Shown here piece by piece: positions 22,611 through 34,979 of a stretch of DNA of 64,000 bases. This DNA comes from Colocasia esculenta (Eukaryota > Streptophyta > Magnoliopsida > Alismatales > Araceae), in assembly GCA_014218235.1 (NCBI GenBank), contig CM024759.1, positions 71,774,042 through 71,838,041 of the forward strand, read 5' to 3'. The notes below the pieces were generated by a model. It had not been told where the DNA came from. It saw only the letters and a list, made by a program, of their open reading frames with translations, and searched no databases. Positions within the stretch are counted from its first letter, which is position 1, and the number at the start of each line of letters is the position of its first letter. Made by a program: the position numbers and the translations under genes.

Positions 22611-25287
22611 TAAAAAGGAGTCCTACACTTACCCAAACCCCTTACCCATGAAATTAAACCTCTCCCCAATTCTATTAGGTAGATAAAGGGAAGAAATAGG
22701 GTGATAAAGATGGAAATTCAGAATTTTATGGAAAGGAGGAGTTTTTAGAAAGAAGGACTTTTTAACCAACCCAATACACCCCCCAATTCGTCCTACCATC
22801 CCATAGTTCATTGATGGAGCTTTGGAGGACGAAAGAGGAGGCTGAGCATGAAGGAGCAAGAGAGGGAGGCTTAGAGCAAGGGATTTCTTCTCTTCTTCGT
22901 CATAAACCCTAGGTTTTCATTACAGCAAGAAAAGATAGGCAATCTCTCAAGCACAAATCACCTAACTTCGGCCATAGGTAGCCCATACATCTATTTTTGA
23001 AAGCCCCATGATTTCCCCAATTTTCGTTGTTCCATGAGAGAGAATTAAATGCTTAAACCTCTATCATCATTATGTACTCGAACCTACATGTTTGCTTTCA
23101 ATCCATAAATATACTCGATTCCATGCCTTGCAAATATTCTCATAAATACTGCATGATGTTAGGTTTCAAACGACTCTATTTCCCCCAATTTTCATCATGC
23201 ATCCTTTGCTAATTAAATCAAAAACCATGACTGTACATGTTTTAGGTCACCAAAATGTAACCTAATTGAAGCATGCCCAATACTTGTCTATTTTCTAATT
23301 ACTCATGCCCATTGATAAATCTATGTGTCTACTTTCATTTAACACTAGTTTCATAATTTTTGGACCATCGTGCGCTTTTATATCGATTTTAGAATTGACC
23401 TGTATCATGCATGGGAGGGAAGGACCAAACACAAAAAGGGTTGTTTCCCCTTTTCTGGGTCGGGCCGCCCTTCTGAAATCGCGACGGCCGGACCTGTTGT
23501 GATCTCAGAGCGGTTGTGACCGGCCGGTCAGTTGCGTCATAAATGCGATGACCCGCGCCATCGTGAATTTCTCCCGATTTGCGCCAGTCCGGCCGGTTCA
23601 GCTAAACACGGTCGGACCGCCCGTCGCGACATGAAACGCGACAGGGACCCCCGTCGCGATTTGAAAAATGTCGTCGGAACTTTAAATTGCTCATATACCC
23701 CTATTGCATATGCCATTTAACCCTTGTTTAAACTAAATCATCCACTGTTATGATTAGTATTAATCTGAATATTAATAATTAGTAATATTTACATAAAATC
23801 AATTAATTAAAAGTCATATGCACGATTATACATGTTCTCTTGATTTCTTTACACTTGCACACACCAAATATTAATAATTGCCATGAGACCTTATTAAAAT
23901 GACTCAATAATATATCTGGTAATTAAGTGTAATTCTTCATCTAAATTTCCTAATTATTTTAAATAACCCTTGTCTTTGTTTTATTCGCGTGGTTCATTAA
24001 TTGCTATCGCGTCCCTCTGCCTTCGAGTACTCGAGGCAAGACAGACAATGTTTCATTACACACTTTTTCTTGGCATAGACCACCTCTCCGTTGAGAATAC
24101 TTCTAACAGGACTACGAACTCCTTGTCAAGGCCTCCGTAAGTCTTCATGGCTTTGGCGCACGTCCATTGCTGACGAGCTGGTTGTACCCTTAAAACCCGT
24201 TACACCCTAGGGATCAGCACAACCCAATGCCCTTAGTGTGTTTCCTTCTTACCTTGGGATCACGCTGGACCATCTAGCTTGTGTACATAACATGGCTAGT
24301 GGGCGGTTGTGACTTCTACCAGACTGCCGACACCCGACCTAGTGCCGTGCAACTGTGACTATCATCTGTTTGACGTTGTTTTACGATTATGCCCCTATCT
24401 CATCTATTATCTATATACTCTCATCTGTTTGCTTTCTCTCTACGCTCTCATCTATTCGTCCATTACTCTCGTCTATTCTTGGTACTCTATTTGGCCATCC
24501 ATATAATTTTCTAAGATAATAAACATGACTATGTCAGTGCAATAGGGCCTGATCCGGTCCTGGGGAGAGAGCCCGAAAAGTACTATTTGCCCATGGGAGT
24601 TAAAATGATCAGGATGTTGGCATACATACAGTGCCATTATACTATCAGGATTTAATCTATGACAATCAATCTAAGTGCTATCAACTCAAGTGTTATCGAT
24701 ACAAGTGCTATCTTTACTAGTGCACCGTTGTGCAACTTTACGTGCTATATCGTTACATGGTCAATCTATCATCATCATTGTTGTGGTATTTTTCGTGTAC
24801 AAGTGCTATCGTTCGCTTGTTATCGTTACTTGCTCTACATGACTGTACTCTCTAGTTATCCTACCTTATAAGACATTAATCATTTAAAGCATACTTATCT
24901 TTATGAGATATTAAGTCCTACTGGACATTATTCGCTCATCCTGTGTTATTATTTCATGTGTTTTAGGTGAGTCTGATGGGGATTACCACACTCACGAGGA
25001 AGGGAATGAGGATGATGCTCAGGAGTGAGCAATTTCGACAATCACTGCTTATTAGTTAGATAGTTTGGTTATGAGTTAGTCAGTATGTATTAGATTGGAT
25101 TTTAATAAAGTACTTTGGCCTCAGTTATGGCTCTGATTAGTGAATGTAATGGAGTTTGATGAATTATTATGGAAGTTGGAGTTATTTGGCATTATTCCAA
25201 TTATGCAATGGTTTGTTGTCTATTTATCACTCGATACTATTCAATTAACTGTAATACCGCTCCAATATTCCGCGTCAGGGCGTTACA
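22296..25287 (+). repeat. 5' LTR of element B
   Basis: TGTAGCAACTCT...GGGCGTTACA, 2992 bp. Its start matches the 3' LTR at 63526, and its end abuts the primer binding site. Compared with the 3' copy it has a long (TA)n run at 22579-22608 that is much shorter at about 63808. A CG-rich block with CGTCGCGA-type words lies at 23477-23666. Confidence 0.95.
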
Positions 25288-25293
25288 ATTTTG

Positions 25294-25306
25294 TGGTATC
25301 AGAGCC
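25294..25306 (+). other. Primer binding site of element B
   Basis: TGGTATCAGAGCC, complementary to the 3' end of initiator tRNA-Met, six bases after the LTR. Confidence 0.95.
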
Positions 25307-25493
25307 TAGGTTATTCTTAAGTATAGGATGATCTAGGTTTGACCTGCCTCGACTTAGAGTCTAATCCATACCTATGTGAGAGATGGGTAGAACCATGGAT
25401 AATAAGATAAAATAAACTCACACATGCACCAACTTAGTGCAACCTCAATATCTTACATTAAAATTATATTTTGAAGGAACTTAAACCATAGCA

Positions 25494-26480
25494 ATGGCAG
25501 CGGAGCCTGCACAACTCCGTGATATGCAACAAATTATTCAGCAACTCACTCAAGCACTACTTCAGGCTGCTGGAGCCGGTGGAAACCGAGGAGCCAGAGA
25601 TCTGCACAGAAAATTCTGAAACTTGAATCCACCTCGTTTCAGTGGGACTACTGATCCCGATGAGACAGAAAATTGGCTAAAGGAAATTGAACGTATTTTC
25701 TGCATTATGCAATGCGCAGATGGAGATAAGCTATTACTTGCAACATTTCAGTTAGAAAGGGATGCACGTGCATGGTGGGAGTCCGTTGAAGCAACACGGA
25801 CTGATGCACAATTCACATGGAATGAATTCAAGAAGCATTTTAACTCCAAGTACTTTTCTGAAAATGTTCAAGAAAGGAAGGCCTCCAAATTTGCGGCACT
25901 TAATCAAAGAAACCTCTCTGTCGCCGAATATGAAGCTCAATTCTTACGATTGACACGATATGCCAATCATCTTGTCGGCACTAAAAGAATGAAGGCGAAG
26001 CGTTTTCTTAACAGGCTCAGGCCCACATACATTACCCAACTGGGACCACTAAACATCCAGACCTATCCAGAAATGGTAAAAAAGGCACAGCTGTTGGAGG
26101 ATGCGACCGACCTCACTGATCACATCAAGGGTAGAGTGGTGAAGAAGGAACAAACATCAGGAGCACCAAGCAAGCCCACCAACAGCAAGAAGAGGCCGTT
26201 AAGCATTACCGACAGGCCAAGCCAAGAATGGAAGCCCAAGGTCTTCACCCCCACTGCCCCCAACAACAAGCCTAGATGCAAGCACTGTGACAAGTTGGGT
26301 CACACTGCCGAAGAATGATGGAGAAAGGTAGGCGCATGCCTACGCTGCAGTAGTCGAGAGCATCGTATTCCCGACTGCCCTCTGCTTAAAGAGAATGAAA
26401 AGTGCCCAACTGGACAGAAGAAGCCAGGCAGACTGCAAGCCTTACAGGAAGTGGAGACCACCGAGGAAGGTAGAGTTATG
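25494..26480 (+). pseudogene. Ty3/gypsy gag of element B
   Basis: Capsid and nucleocapsid protein. ATG at 25494, then a Gln-rich helix ('MQQIIQQLTQALLQ'), 'LNPPRFSGTTDPDE', 'ERDARAWWESVE', 'FNSKYFSENVQERK' and 'EYEAQFLRL', a complete retrotransposon gag core. The first CCHC knuckle begins 'CKHCDKLGH' at about 26278 and its last Cys codon is replaced by a stop at 26316. The second, 'CLRCSSREHRIPDC', follows at about 26340. A further in-frame TGA sits at 25617. Only two point stops spoil the frame, so decay is modest. Confidence 0.9.
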
Positions 26481-26509
26481 GAAGGTACATTATCAGTCTT
26501 TTCCCAGTC

Positions 26510-27580
26510 AGCATTTGTTTTTTTGATACAGGCGCAACACATTCATTCATATCACAAGTATTTTCTAACACATGAAATGTAAAACCTGTATCTATGGGAA
26601 TTGAATTACCTGTTACAACCCCACTGGGCGAGAAGGCCCAACTAAACAAATATTTTCCATTAGCTAATATGAAGATTGGTGAACTCAACCTAAGAGACGA
26701 TCTGATCTGTATGCCCATGGAGGGCTACGATGTCATTTTGGGAGCCGATTGGCTATCTACTTATGGGGTTTGTGTTGACTATAGAAAAGGGAAGATAACA
26801 TTTAGTGAATTCCCTAAATTGACCTTCACGGGACGTAGACACAAGAGACACTTGTCTCTCGTCTCTGCTATTAAGGCACAGAACATGATAAGAAAGGGTT
26901 GTGTGGCATTTCTTGCCACCATAGTAATTGAAAAGAAGGCATTTAAGATATCAGACATACACATAGTACAAGAATACCCCGACGTATTCCCCGATGAGTT
27001 GCCAAGCATTCCACCTGAACGAGATGTAAATTTCTCAATCGATCTGATTCCTAGAGCTGCACCGGTGTCACGTCAGCCATATTGAATGTCTCCTCCTGAA
27101 TTGAAGGAACTAAAGGAGCAATTGATGGAACTGCTAGAAAAGGGATTTATCAGACTAAGTACTTCTCCTTGGAGAGCACCGGTGTTGTTTGTCAAGAAGA
27201 AGGACAGATCTATGAGATTGTGCATTGATTACAGGCAGTTGAACCACCAGACTATCAAGAACTAATACCCTATGCCTCGTGTCGATGAATTATTTGATCA
27301 AATATCAGGAGACAAATACTTCTCTAAGATTGACCTTACATCGGGATATCATCAAATGAGAATCAAAGATGCAGATATTTACAAGACGGCTTTCAGGAGC
27401 AGGTACGGTCATTGTGAATTTGTAGTCATGCCTTTTGGACTAACCAATGCTCCTGCAGATTTCATGCAACTAATGAACAACATCTATCGGCCCTACCTCG
27501 ACAAATTCGTCATGGTATTTATTGATGATATTCTCATATACTCAAAGACAAAGGAAGAGCATGAGGAGCATCTGAGGATC
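26510..27580 (+). pseudogene. Protease and first half of reverse transcriptase, element B
   Basis: The protease active site DTGATHSF lies at 26525 (Asp codon 26525-26527) and the flap-side motif 'VILGADWL' at about 26734. The protease to RT linker has 'EYPDVFPDELPSIPPERDV' at about 26970. RT begins with 'SPWRAPVLFVKKKD' and 'LCIDYRQLN', then 'FSKIDLTSGYHQMRI', 'MPFGLTNAPADF' and the catalytic 'VFIDDILIY' at about 27520. Stops occur at 27083 and 27263. The frame is cut at 27580 by element C and resumes at 34271. Confidence 0.92.
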
Positions 27581-29969
27581 TGTAACACCCTCCCCCGACC
27601 GCACACACATATACATTATCACATAACTTTTGATCGGGAGAAGGGTTACGCTGACAAATTTCCTTATGGGCAGACAAATCCGTGTAATGCACATAACTAG
27701 CAAACCATTCCACAAAGGCATCTTTGAACGTATTATATATCAACAAAGTAAAAAGTATTGATACTCATTATTTACATTAAGCCACGCTTCCTCTCTCTAG
27801 ACCTTTAATATTACAACAAAACCTCTAAAAAACTACTAAAACTATGTTATTCTTCTTTCATGTCTTCTTCATCAGCAACGGAATTGTGAATCATCTGTAG
27901 CTGAGATTGTATTCTCCTTCAATCTGAAAGGAGGTGGAGGAAACAAAGACATGAGTTGGAGGACTCAGTAGGTGAAAGTAAGCGTATATGGATCAGAATA
28001 TATTTGCTCATGAACTTCATACTTAACAAGAACATATAGCCACATTTGATTTCATAACGGCTCAAACGCACTTCAGAACAAGAGTTATATACATCTTTCA
28101 AAATTCAGACCATAACTTGATTTCGAAACGAATTCGACATGCATCATACTGCTCTCAAGAGGTTACTAAATAACGTAAATACATCCTCAGTGCCTAGGTG
28201 ATTCCAGCACCTTGGATCTTGTTCATTACGCAAGAACGGGATTTGTTACCCACCATCTTCAGACCACTGACTTGGATTTACCTACAAACTGTCGCCCACA
28301 GCTGATCACAAGTGATTGGTGCTACCACAAGTGATCCTAATCCCTCTTTGAAGAGAGCACTGTCTTCAGATCATAAGTTATATTTCACGAGCACAATAAG
28401 GATAGAAATTCAAAAGATAGTTTGATGAATGAGTAATCAATCATCTTGGTCATAGAGTAGTTTAAAATCAGAGGAAATAAGGTAAACGACTCATAGGGTC
28501 AATAGTATAGTGAATCTTCAAGGAATGAGACAAGAATTAGTTCTGAAAACACAACAGGAATGTGTCTGTCGACAGCCAGAAGGTGGATGTCGATAGGTAC
28601 TGGTTTCCAAAACCATATTTCTGGGATTTGGACTATGTCTGTCGATAGGCAAGGGTCATCTGTCGAAAGGTCAGCGTCGTCTGTCGACAGATGAAAGCTA
28701 TCTATCGACAACTACTAATTTTTTAGAAGTTCTGGGTTCTGGAACAAGGGTGCCTGTCGACAGATGGGGTCTTATCTGTCAATAACCGCTGCACTATCTC
28801 CCAGAAATAGTTGGTGATTCGAACACCAACTAAAACTTGAACAATATGAAAGATGAAGGATTACCACATATTTCTACAACCTTTGCTGATCACTGATTAG
28901 GGACAATATCAAAGCAAAGGTTATCTTCAAGGATTTCAATAGAATATGGAAGCAAAAGAAATGAGAGTTCTACCAAACATGGGTCAATCAGAAAACTTGA
29001 GCTTTCACGAATGAAGAAGCTATAAGCATGACACTAAGAAACCGAGATGGAAACACAGGAAGGAACCTACCTAATCTTAGAGGATAAAACCTTTTCCTCG
29101 AAGGCTCACAGCTAACATAAGAATGGGATGCAGTCGTTACAGTCCACGGCAGTTACAATTTGTAACTTTTCTAGCATAGGCAGAGGTAGCAGCAGCACCT
29201 TCCTCAAAGCAACGGCACCAGCAACGCTCCTCAAGGTAAGAAACGCCAAGTGCAACAGAAATGGAAGAAGGAAAGGTTTGGACATCTGCCACTAGGAAGT
29301 TTTTGTAGCTTCAAGGTGACCCATGCACGACGACACGTCAACCCACAAGGTGTCACAGTAAAAGCCATGGAGTTTTTACAATCGACACCTTTACCATGCA
29401 TGGCTTCCCCAACTTACACCTATGGTAAGATGTGTAAGCTTCTAACCAGGTGAAGTGGCTCACGCAACTCCCAACACGTAGCAACCAATAATTCCAAGAA
29501 AAATAGTTACCGTAAATAGATGGAAATTCAACTGGCCCTTTTGACCCTAAATGTTTATGCCCAAATGGTGTCTATTCAAGTTGAAATTTCCACCATAGGC
29601 TAATGAGAATGTTTTACAAATTATGGCGATTTTAGTTTAATTTTTAGAATTTATTTTTCACTGGGTGAAAAATTACCTGAAAATAGTTGCGTCGGCTTAA
29701 TCTCGAAATCCGTACGTCAATAATTCCGAATAATTACAATTTTGATATCACTATAATTTTCTAAGAATTATGGTGTTCACAGATTTCATTTTTGTTACAG
29801 AACTCCAGTGTTGCCCTGTCGGGGTGCGTACGACCGAAAGTGATACCGGTGTGTGATAATGTGTCCTAAACACACTCTTAATCCTAAATATCTCAATTTA
29901 AGACTAATTGATATGCATAAACAAAAATTACTAAGTAAATCATGATGTTTAAAATTTGAGGATATTACA
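27581..29969 (-). repeat. 3' LTR of element C
   Basis: Plus-strand ends TGTAACACCC...GGATATTACA, 2389 bp. Its right end abuts the polypurine tract. The 28962-29969 portion is duplicated almost exactly at 33263-34270. Confidence 0.95.
28563..28790. repeat. CTGTCGACAG palindrome cluster in element C LTR
   Basis: About eight variants of the palindrome CTGTCGACAG occur within 230 bp, at about 28565, 28589, 28627, 28651, 28680, 28702, 28755 and 28776. Some have single changes (GTCGATAG, GTCGAAAG). This part of the LTR was lost from the right-hand copy. Confidence 0.75.
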
Positions 29970-29980
29970 TTTCTCCCCCC
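29970..29980 (-). other. Polypurine tract of element C
   Basis: The minus strand reads GGGGGGAGAAA directly before the 3' LTR, marking the plus-strand priming site and confirming minus orientation. Confidence 0.88.
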
Positions 29981-30016
29981 TGTTAAAATAAATTTCGTCC
30001 TTGAAATTGACAAAAT

Positions 30017-31190
30017 CTACTTACCGAATAGTTGTAGGTACTTTTCTTTCATTTCTTGCTCCAACTCCCACGTTTCTTCTTCCACGAGTGCATTTCTCCA
30101 TAAGATCTTCACCATAGAAATTACCTTGTTTCTGAGAACTCGTTCTTTCCTGTCCAATATTTTTACGGGTTCCTCTTGTACGGTTAAATCTGACAATATT
30201 TCTACATCTTCATGACTGATTATATGAGAATGATCCATTATGTATTTTCTTAACATGGATATGTGAAATACATTATGAATGTGTGACCAAGAGGGCGGTA
30301 TGGCTAACTGATATGCTACTTCTCCTATTCTTTGTAATATCTCAAAAGGCCCTACATATCTTGGACTGAGCTTTCCTTTCTTACCAAATCTCATGATACC
30401 TTTGGTTGGAGAGATCTTTGGAAATACATAATCACCTATGTTAAACTCTAGTGGTCTCCTTCTCTTATCAGCATACTTTTTCTACCTATCTTGAGCTATT
30501 AGCAATCTCTTCCTTATTAATTTAATCTTCTCTGAGTAGTTTTGAATTAATTCCCAATGAGACTCTTTTCTCCCACGTCAGCCCAACAGAGGGGTGATCT
30601 ACAAGGTCTATCATATAATGCCTCATATGGTGCCATCCCAATACTCGTACGGTAACTATTATTGTATGCAAACTCAATTAAGGGTACGTAATCATCCCAG
30701 CTACCACGCCAATCCAAACTATAGGCTCTCAGCATGTCTTATAGTGTTTTGATAGTTCTTTTAGATTGACTATCAGTTTGAGGATGATATGTTGAACTAA
30801 ATCTTAATTGTGTACCCATGGCTGCTTGCAGACTTTTCCAAATCTAGTAGTGAACCATGGATCTCTATCTGAAATAATTGACAAGGAATTCCATGAAGTC
30901 TCACTATTTCTTTTATATATAATTGAGCCAAAACTTTCAATGATTGAGTCTTTGTAATTGCTAGAAAATGAGTTGATTTAGTTAGTCTATCCACAATTAC
31001 CAAAATAGCATCATGCTTCTCCTTGTCTTTGGAAAACCCATTACAAAATCCATAGTTATCTGCTCCCACTTCCATACTGGAATTTCAATTAGTTGCATAA
31101 GCTCTGCTGGCTTCTGGTGCTCAACTTTTATTGTTGACATGTTAAACACCTATTCACAAATTCTGCTATGTCCTTTTTCATTCCATGCCA
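30017..31190 (-). pseudogene. Integrase with C-terminal chromodomain, element C
   Basis: Integrase core pieces at 31075-30797 ('VIVDRLTKSTHFLAI', 'LYIKEIVRLHGIP') and 30735-30547 ('WDDYVPLIEFAYNNSYRTSI', 'PYEALYDRPCRSPL') are in separate frames with decayed sequence between. The C-terminal part at 30394-30017 has the 'KLSPRYVGPFEIL' module, 'HNVFHISMLRKYI' and a chromodomain ('ILWRNALVEEETWELE'). Chromovirus chromodomains are thought to steer integration to particular chromatin. That segment is still open over 125 codons. Confidence 0.9.
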
Positions 31191-31195
31191 CAAAA

Positions 31196-32739
31196 TTATT
31201 TTTTCAGATTCTGATACATTTTAGAGCTACCAGGATAGATTGAATACCAAGATTTATGCCCTTCCTTCAATAATTCTCTTTTTATTTCTTCATTCTCCGG
31301 TATGCATATTCTGTTTTGAAATCTGATTATTCCTTGACCGTCTTTGATGTATCCTGGTTTGTTTATCATCTCTTTTAGTTTCCGATCTTGGTTTTGTGCT
31401 TCATCAATTCTATCTAATATTGACCTTAGTGTCAATTGTGCCAGTATCAAATTTTCTGCACCATGCCTTGGTGAGTAATCAATCAGATCTGTCATTTCTT
31501 TCCACTGTTGGTGTAATTGTAATGCTCTTGATTTCTTTCTGCTCAACGCATCAGCTACCACATTAGCTTTACCCAGATGGTAATTCACTGTAAAATCATA
31601 ATCTTTCAAAAAATCTAACCATCTCCTTTGTCTTAGATTCAGTTCCATTTGAGAAAATATATACTTTAAACTCTTATGGTCAGTATAAACTTCAAATTGT
31701 TTTCCATATAAATAATGACGCCAAATCTTCAAAGCATGTATAATTACTATTAATTCCAAGTCATGGGCTAGATAATTCCTTTCATGAGTTGTTTAGGAGC
31801 ATATGCTACCACTTTTCCATGCTGCATAAGCACACATCCAATTTCTCTTGAGATGCATCCGTATACACTATAAATCCTCCCGATCGACCGATGAGGTAAG
31901 TAAACTGGAGTTGTGGTAAGCTTCTCTTTTAATTCCTGAAAACTAGCCTCACATCTTTCATTCCATACAAATGGTATCTCTTTTCTGGTTAACTGAGTCA
32001 AAGGCGTAGCTATAGAAGAAAAACCTTCAATAAACCTCCTATAGTAGCCCGCTAAACCCAAGAAACTTTGAATTTATGATGGATTCTTAGGTCTTTCCCA
32101 GTTTAGAATTGTTTCAATTTTACTTAGGTCTACTGCCACACCTTTTCCAAAAATCACATGGCCCAAAAAGTTCACTTCCTTTAGCCAGAACTCACATTTA
32201 CTTAACTTAGCATATAACTGATATTTTCTTAAAGTTTGTAGTACAATTCTCAAATGTTCCTTGTGTTCTTCTTCATTATATGAATATATCAACACATCAT
32301 CTATAAATACTACCACAAAATTGTCCAAATATGGCTAGAATACCCTGTTCATTAAGTCCATAAATACCGCAGGTGCATTAGTCAATCCAAAAGGCAGTAC
32401 TAAAAACTCATAGTGTTCATATCTGGTTCTAAAAGCGGTCTTAGGGATGTCATCTTCTTTAACTCTCAATTGATGGTACCCAGACCTTAGATCTATCTTA
32501 GAGAATATTGTGGCAGACCGAAGTTGATCAAATAAGTCATCCATTCTTGGTAATGGATATTTGTTCTTGATTGTGACTTGATTCAACTTCCTATAATCAA
32601 TACACAATTTGAGGGATCCATCTTTCTTTCTTACAAATAATACCAGAGCTCCCCATAGTGACACACTTGGTCTAATAAAACATTTGTCAAATAAATCTTG
32701 CAACTGCTTCTTTAGTTCTGTCAACTCAGTTGGTGCCAT
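31196..32739 (-). pseudogene. Reverse transcriptase and RNase H, element C
   Basis: RT pieces run from 32739: 'LFVRKKDGSLKLCIDYRKLN', 'FSKIDLRSGYHQLRV' and 'LPFGLTNAPAVF', then 'VVVFIDDVLIYS' at about 32310 with the catalytic Asp pair. 'SKCEFWLKEVNFLGHV' and 'GLAGYYRRFIEGFSSIA' follow. RNase H runs from 31759 with 'YTDHKSLKYIFSQ' and 'GKANVVADALSRKKS', then the H2C2 approach to integrase. Breaks between 32335 and 32328, 32074 and 32061, and 31768 and 31759 are single stops or small frameshifts, so decay is moderate. Confidence 0.92.
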
Positions 32740-32883
32740 TCTATAAGGAGCTATAGATATGGGTAAAGTCCTAGGTAAAAGTTCAATAGTAAAATCAATT
32801 TCTCTAATTGGAGGTAATCCAGATAAATCATCGGTAAAAACTTCTGGAAATTCCTTTACAACATCAATATCTTGGACTGATAT

Positions 32884-33262
32884 CTATTTATGCTCATTTG
32901 ATATGGCCATTACACTTGCTAGATAGCCCTGACAACCGTTTCTCAACCATTTAATGGCTTTAAGTGCTGATATAGTCTTCTTGTTTCCATTAATCCTTGG
33001 ACATCTATAGCTGAAATCTTCTAATCCTGGCCTTTTAAATGTTAAGACTTTCTTATAGTAATCTAGTAATGCATGATTTTCTACCAACCAATCCATTCCC
33101 AGTATTATATCAAAATCTTGCATGTTGTCCAGTACATATACATATGTTGTAAATTCATGCTCTCTTATTTTCAAGTTTATTTCAGGGATGACAGAGGTAA
33201 GAATAGCAATTTGACTAGTAGGACAATCAAGTACCATACCTTCTACTAATTGTTCTGATTTC
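32884..33262 (-). pseudogene. Truncated aspartic protease, element C
   Basis: Retains the C-terminal half of a Ty3/gypsy protease ('FDIILGMDWL' and downstream). The catalytic DTG/DSG stretch is missing because the sequence jumps directly into LTR sequence at 33262/33263. Confidence 0.85.
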
Positions 33263-34270
33263 TGAGAGTTCTACCAAACATGGGTCAATCAGAAAACTTG
33301 AGCTTTCACGAATGAAGAAGCTATAAGCATGACACTAAGAAACCGAGATGGAAACACAGGAAGGAACCTACCTAATCTTAGAGGATAAAACCTTTTCCTC
33401 GAAGGCTCACAGCTAACAGAAGAATGGGATGCAGTCGTTACAGTCCACGACAGCTACAATTTGTAACTTTTCTAGCATAGGCAGAGGTAGCAGCAATACC
33501 TTCCTCAAAGCAACAGCGCCCGCAACGCTCGTCAAGGTAAGAAATGCCTAGTGCAACAAAAATGGAATAAGGAAAGGTTTGAACATCTGCCGCTGGGAAG
33601 TTTTTGTAGCTTCAAGGTGACCCATGTGCACGACGACACGTCAACCCACAAGGTGTCACAGTAAAAGCCATGGAGTTTTTACAATCTACACTTTACCATG
33701 CATGGCTTCCCCAACTTACACCTATGGTAAGATGTGTATGCTTCTAACCAGGTGAAGTGGCTCACCCAACTCCCAACACGTAGCAACCAATAATTCCAAG
33801 AAAATTAGTTACCGTAAATAGATGGAAATTCAACTGGCCCTTTTGACCCTAAATGTTTATGCCCAAATGGTGTCTATTCAAGTTGAAATTTCAACCATAG
33901 GCTAATGAGAATGTTTTACAAATTATGGCGATTTTAGTTTAATTTTTAGAATTTATTTTTCACTGGGTGAAAATTTACCCGAAAAATAGTAGCGTCTGCT
34001 TAATTCGAAATCCGTACGTCAACAATTCTAGATAATTACATTTTTGATATCACTATATTTTCTAAGAATTATGGTGTTCACAGATTTCATTTTTGTTACA
34101 GAATTCCAGTGTTGCCCTGTCGGGGTGCGTACGACCGAAAGTGATACCGGTGTGTGATAATGTGTCCTAAACACACTCTTAATCCTAAATATCTCAATTT
34201 AAGACTAATTGATATGCATAAACAAAAATTACTAAGTAAATCATGATGTTTAAAATTTTAGGATATTACA
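33263..34270 (-). repeat. Truncated 5' LTR of element C
   Basis: Corresponds base for base to 28962-29969 of the 3' LTR with few differences. It keeps the outer (U3-side) 1 kb and ends at the deletion junction with the protease at 33262/33263. Confidence 0.93.
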
Positions 34271-34979
34271 GGATCGCTCTGTAGATCTTGCATGACAACA
34301 AACTCTACGTCAAATTGAGTAAGAGTGAGTTCTGGCTCGAGGAGGTGTCATTTCTAGGCCATGTTATATCCAAGGATGGTATTGCTGTCGATCCTTCCAA
34401 GGTAGAAGTTGTACTCAACTGGGAGAGACCGACCAATGTCACTGAGATCAGAAGCTTTCTTGGACTGGCTGGCTACTACAGGCGGTTCATAAAAGACTTC
34501 TCCAAGATAGTTGTACCTCTTACTCACCTTACGCGAAAAGAGAACCCCTACGTCTGGAGTAAGGAATGTGAGAAGAGCTTTCAAACACTGAAGCAATGCT
34601 TGACTTCTGCACCTATCCTCGCATTACCAGTCGAGGGCGAAGGATTCTCAGTCTACACTGATGCATCTGGAATTGGTCTAGGCTGCGTGTTAATGCAGAA
34701 TGAGAAGGTAATAGCTTACTCATCAAGACAGTTGAAGCCTCATGGAGTTAATTATCCTGTCCATGACCTAGAACTAGCTGCTGTGGTGTTTGCACTTAAG
34801 ATATGGAGGCACTATCGATATGGAGAACAATTCATTATCTATTCTGATTATAAAAGCCTGAAGTACTTATTTCCCAGAAGGAGAATAATATGCAACAAAG
34901 GAGATGGCTGGAATATATGAAGGACTTTGATTTCAATATCCAATACCACCCAGGCAAAGATAATGTAGTAGTTGATGCA
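34271..34979 (+). pseudogene. Reverse transcriptase end and RNase H, element B (continued)
   Basis: Continues element B after element C: 'LYVKLSKSEFWLEEVSFLGH', 'IRSFLGLAGYYRRFIKDFS', then RNase H 'FSVYTDASGIGLGCVLMQ', 'HDLELAAVVFALKIWRHY' and 'YSDYKSLKYLF'. A frameshift near 34890 precedes the 'GKDNVVVDA' segment, which is cut at 34979 by the Tat insertion and resumes at 61905. A stop (TAG) near 34283 is the only other break close to the junction. Confidence 0.92.

Larger units (their letters stand above)
27581..34270 (-). mobile_element. Nested Ty3/gypsy chromovirus (element C), minus strand
   Basis: Flanked by the direct 5-bp duplication 'ggatc' (27576-27580 and 34271-34275). On the minus strand: truncated 5' LTR, protease, RT, RNase H, integrase with chromodomain, polypurine tract, full 3' LTR. 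Gag, the primer binding site and most of the 5' LTR's downstream half are deleted. Coding wording differs from element B, so it is a separate chromovirus family, not an inverted copy of it. Confidence 0.95.

Noticed and set aside
27088..27580. Integrated pararetrovirus (caulimovirus-like) as source of the reverse transcriptases
   Set aside because: RT is followed by RNase H, integrase and chromodomain between LTRs with tRNA-Met primer sites, the order of Ty3/gypsy elements. No movement protein or coat protein was seen.
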